NCBI GenBank assembly: GCA_023435565.1
Contig: JAEYRN010000079.1
Location: forward strand, 1 to 46,217
DNA from: Bacillota bacterium
GTDB taxonomy: Bacteria > Bacillota > UBA4882 > UBA8346
DNA: 46,217 bases
Direction of reading: 5' to 3'
The notes below the pieces were generated by a model. It made no database searches. It saw only the letters and a program-made list of their open reading frames with translations, and was not told the DNA's origin. Positions 43,787 to 46,217 of this stretch are shown here, in pieces. Both the position numbers and the translations under genes were made by a program. Each line of letters opens with the position of its first letter. Position 1 is the first letter of the stretch.

Positions 43787-44155
43787 TTATTTATTGCCAT
43801 CGATCAATTTTTCGATTAACTCTATAATTCTCTCAGTTATTTTAAAGCACTCTTCAGTATCCTGTTTGCTGACAATAAGAGGATCAACTGCGGGGTATCT
43901 GGTTTCAACATAAAAAGTGTTTAGGAAAGCCATATCTTTTAAAAAATCCCCAAAGGATTTATCTTGAATGATTGCTTTTTTGCAAAGCTTCACCAAATTC
44001 TGTCCTTCTTGAAGTTCCCCCGTCATATGGATAAGATATCCTTTTAAATATTTTTCGACTGCCTGCTGGCAATGGAAACAAACGATTTCATTATCCGCAT
44101 CATGCTCAAAAAAATCCTGGCGCTCTTTAAGTCCTTTTGCGCCATGATTAGCCAT
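43787..44155 (-). CDS. HEPN domain protein, toxin of a HEPN/MNT pair
   Basis: The 122-residue alpha-helical protein has the HEPN pattern IVCFHCQQAVEKYLKGYLI and FYVETRYP (~82-88). HEPN toxins are RNases, silenced by the paired MNT protein. It starts at ATG 44155, directly after the MNT stop, so they form a two-gene unit. It is convergent with the FGE-fold gene. Confidence 0.88.
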   Translation of the reverse strand: MANHGAKGLKERQDFFEHDADNEIVCFHCQQAVEKYLKGYLIHMTGELQEGQNLVKLCKKAIIQDKSFGDFLKDMAFLNTFYVETRYPAVDPLIVSKQDTEECFKITERIIELIEKLIDGNK

Positions 44156-44476
44156 TCATTGTATTTTGTCGTATCGACCAATTAAACTCACCCCGGTTTT
44201 GTTGATAATACCGGCAAAAGTGGCTTTATCGTCCTTATATTTCCGCCACTCTTCCGGTGTATAAATCACTAAATCAACATCATAATCCAAATTGACTAAA
44301 ATATCCCGGACCTTTCTCCTTTTATCTTCAGTCTCCAAAATAAGGCAAAGATCAATATCGCTGCTTCGGGTAACTCTGCCCTTGGCGCAGGAACCGAAGA
44401 GAATAATATCTAAAGGGTAATACGTATTGAAGATCTGATTTTTTATCGCTTCAATCTCACTATCGTAAGGACACAT
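44156..44476 (-). CDS. Minimal nucleotidyltransferase (MNT), antitoxin of HEPN/MNT pair
   Basis: The 106-residue protein has the polymerase-beta-fold motif LFGSCAKGRVTRSSDIDL and a third acidic residue in YDVDLVIY. MNT antitoxins adenylylate or block HEPN toxins. ATG 44476 has no clear ribosome binding site and is preceded by an in-frame stop; TATAAT on the minus strand at 44556-44561 may be its -10. It is first in the unit. Confidence 0.88.
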   Translation of the reverse strand: MCPYDSEIEAIKNQIFNTYYPLDIILFGSCAKGRVTRSSDIDLCLILETEDKRRKVRDILVNLDYDVDLVIYTPEEWRKYKDDKATFAGIINKTGVSLIGRYDKIQ

Positions 44477-44850
44477 TTACAACACACAGGCTTTCTTCAT
44501 TATTCTCAAATTTAAGCCGTTTTGATCAAATTTTATAAAAAGCACTCCTTAACTTATTATACACGGCGCGGTGATGTTTGAGTAGGTATAATTATCAGTC
44601 GCTCTTATACAGAAGACTCCTCCCGTTTTGTCCGATTCATACGGTTGTTCCGAAAATTGAATGGCTTAAAATCCTATACCAATTATCGATTAAAGAAAAC
44701 ACTACCAACCAAGTTTTATTGATTTTAGGCTAAAGAATCCGTTAAGTAATGGTTAAGTGGCAACTGGTAAAATAAAGATAGACCGATTAGACGAAAGAGT
44801 TTTCGGTAAATGTAAAAATATAGCCGGTATGGGAGGATAAGATAAAACCA
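44477..44850. promoter_or_regulatory. Divergent intergenic region between MNT and second FGE-fold gene
   Basis: No gene is seen. It holds a minus-strand TATAAT (44556-44561) and, for the plus strand, GTTAAGT at 44741 and 44752 (11-bp period) with TAAAAT at 44768-44773, the same arrangement as at 42004-42036. GGGAGG (44830-44835) may be a ribosome binding site for the gene at 44851. Confidence 0.6.
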
Positions 44851-45813
44851 ATGAATTTCCCCGGGAGTTATGATTGTAATAATAAATTAACAGACGGCGG
44901 TATATTTTTTCCGGGGCAGTCGATCATTTATAAGGTTGGCGGTATTAGCTTCAAGATGAAATACGTTCCGGGCGGGCTATATTTTCCAACCGACGCCCAA
45001 GCTAATAGTTTCCGCGACGACACCACCGCCACCGTTAAAAATTCCTATTGGATTGCAACGACGACTGTGACTTACCGGTTATGGTCCGTTGTTTTTGCCT
45101 GGGCGGTTTACCATGGGTATGTTTTTGCCAATCCTGGCAATCGCGGAGGATATACCGATGACCGGTGGAATACCTTGAAGACTTTTGATAACGGCCATGA
45201 CACCGATCCGGTAACCGTTATCAATTGGTGTGATGCTGTTGTATGGTGCAATGCCCTGACGGAGTATTATTATGAAAAAACCGGCATTGATTTGGGTTGA
45301 GTTTACCGGGATTTAAAGGGGACGCTTATTAGGAGTTCAAAGAATAACCGCGATATTATTGATCAACTAACCGATATTCCAAACAACGCCGAAGGATTCC
45401 GGCTGCCCACCAGTATGGAATGGGAACTGGCGGCCCGTTATCAAAACGATGCCAAATGGACTCCGGGCAATCACGTGAGTGGGGATATCAGCGGTTATTG
45501 TTATCCGAGGAATGGAGACGGTTCCACTGTGTATATGAATTACGTTTGGTTCTTGGAGAATTGTAATGTTTCCAGAGAAGGCATTTTTTCTACTCGTCCG
45601 GTGGGCCAAAAATTCCCTAATTCATTGGGACTTTACGATATGAGCGGTAATGTCTGGGAATGGTCTTTTACTATTGATGGCAATTGGTTCCGGATGATCC
45701 GCGGTGGTAGCTGGTTTGACGATCTGGATTGTTTGCGGTTGGGTTTTGTAAGCAGTGAAAATCCGGCGGATACCGATTGTAATCTGGGATTTCGTATTGT
45801 AAGGAGTAGATGA
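44851..45813 (+). pseudogene. SUMF1/FGE-fold gene interrupted by in-frame TGA
   Basis: A single frame runs from ATG 44851 to 45813 with one TGA at 45298-45300. The two open parts (149 and ~170 codons) together are a full FGE-fold domain, similar to that of the gene at 42112: VTYRLWSVVFAWA, then after the TGA RLPTSMEWELAARY, LYDMSGNVWEWSF, RGGSW and GFRIVRSR. The stop follows GIDLG, where the paralogue has GLDPVY. There is no signal peptide or lipobox, so the 5' end may also be lost. Its promoter box is intact, suggesting recent decay; readthrough is not excluded. Confidence 0.75.
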
Positions 45814-45863
45814 AGAATTCATTAGACTCAGTGGATATTGGGTACAATCTGGCATATTGACAT

Positions 45864-46010
45864 TGATGGAATGATAAATACGGATCAATGGTGGTTTTAA
45901 GTCTTGATAAATATGCCGAATTAACGGATGATATTGAGTTAAAGCTCGATGAAGCCGATAGTAAAGCGGATTTGACCATTTTTTACCGTCTATTATGTGG
46001 TTATAAATGA
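45864..46010 (+). pseudogene. Phd/YefM-type antitoxin remnant
   Basis: A short frame (best from ATG 45888, 40 codons) contains GSMVVLSLDKYAELTDD and LKLDEADSKA, the C-terminal half of a prevent-host-death antitoxin (pattern VVMSLEKYxELTDxI...LDEAD). The N-terminal half is missing or out of frame: a TGA lies just upstream in the same frame. No toxin gene is visible within the window. Confidence 0.55.
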
Positions 46011-46026
46011 GGTAATGGAAGTTCGT

Positions 46027-46050
46027 ACCCCTATCCGGCCTGACGGCCAC
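46027..46050. repeat. 24-bp direct repeat, copy 2
   Basis: This is identical to 43749-43772. It is followed by the hairpin CCTTTCC/GGAAAGG (46050-46071). Confidence 0.85.
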
Positions 46051-46217
46051 CTTTCCTCGCCCGGGGAAAGGAAACAGGGGAGGGAACAGCTCAATGTCAT
46101 CAAGCTATGCTTCAAAAAAATAGGAGATGATAAGCAAGAAAATTTGAACAAAATACTGTAAACCCCTTGACAAATATAGATTCACCCAATAATCGATTTG
46201 GATACCTTTTTAGGTAT
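46051..46217. other. Window end, no gene recognised
   Basis: It includes a stem-loop (to 46071), a TTGACA at 46168-46173 that may be a -35 for a gene beyond the edge, and a short inverted repeat ATACCT/AGGTAT at the very end. Confidence 0.4.

Noticed and set aside
45298..45340. Selenocysteine at the TGA in the FGE-fold gene
   Set aside because: No stable hairpin with the spacing of a bacterial SECIS is visible right after the TGA, and the paralogue has no Cys or Sec there.
1..46217. CRISPR array or tRNA genes
   Set aside because: No regularly spaced repeats with unique spacers, and no tRNA cloverleaf outside ssrA, were seen.

Overview
The window looks like chromosome from an endospore-forming, probably anaerobic, moderately low-GC member of the Bacillota (Firmicutes). 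The evidence is spmA/spmB, whiA, divIVA, sepF and ylmH, a CggR-headed glycolytic operon, Gram-positive ribosome binding sites, many TTG and GTG starts, and an oxygen-sensitive class III ribonucleotide reductase as the only RNR in view. I cannot name the genus.

Layout. (1) 1-4595: the 3' part of a large multidomain secreted protein, a lipoprotein, then a gene-poor AT-rich stretch with long inverted repeats. (2) 4596-9965: a MacB-like permease/ATPase/adaptor exporter operon facing a degraded ABC-2 exporter whose ATPase has lost its C-terminal third. (3) 10208-12515: a small DUF378 membrane protein; an HD-GYP gene behind a structured leader RNA and terminator (c-di-GMP-I-like candidate); an unusual tandem-domain S-adenosylmethionine decarboxylase-like protein. 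(4) 12655-22537: one long co-directional run nrdR-nrdD-nrdG-pgeF-HlyD-like-phoH-yggS-sepF-proC-ylmH-divIVA, with two NrdR boxes in the nrdR promoter. (5) 22552-23748: spmA-spmB on the minus strand. (6) 23865-32671: whiA, then the glycolytic operon cggR-gap-pgk-tpiA-gpmI-eno with a clear CggR operator, then secG. (7) 32875-38876: a chemoreceptor with a Cys-rich tail, an HD-domain protein, a TrmB-like regulator, acetate kinase and a membrane-fused spermidine-synthase-like protein. (8) 38889-41055: a MITE-like repeat, a DUF2935 protein, smpB and ssrA (tmRNA). (9) 41279-46217: an accessory tail with a secreted BamE-like protein, two SUMF1/FGE-fold paralogues sharing the same direct-repeat promoter box, a HEPN/MNT toxin-antitoxin pair between them, an antitoxin remnant and repeats.

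How the parts fit. The core sections are deoxynucleotide supply, division-site placement, sporulation and lower glycolysis, with acetate kinase as the ATP-yielding end of fermentation. Recognisable regulation includes NrdR, CggR, a riboswitch-like attenuator, a palindromic operator at ackA, and an 11-bp direct-repeat activator box at the two FGE-fold genes.

The most notable observations are: degenerate 7-bp tandem tracts at several gene boundaries, two of which enter coding sequence; the duplicated AdoMetDC-like protein with one dead and one apparently live half; the riboswitch-like leader; the shared promoter box; and an FGE-fold gene interrupted by a single in-frame TGA. No CRISPR array, rRNA, tRNA, prophage or intact transposase gene was seen.
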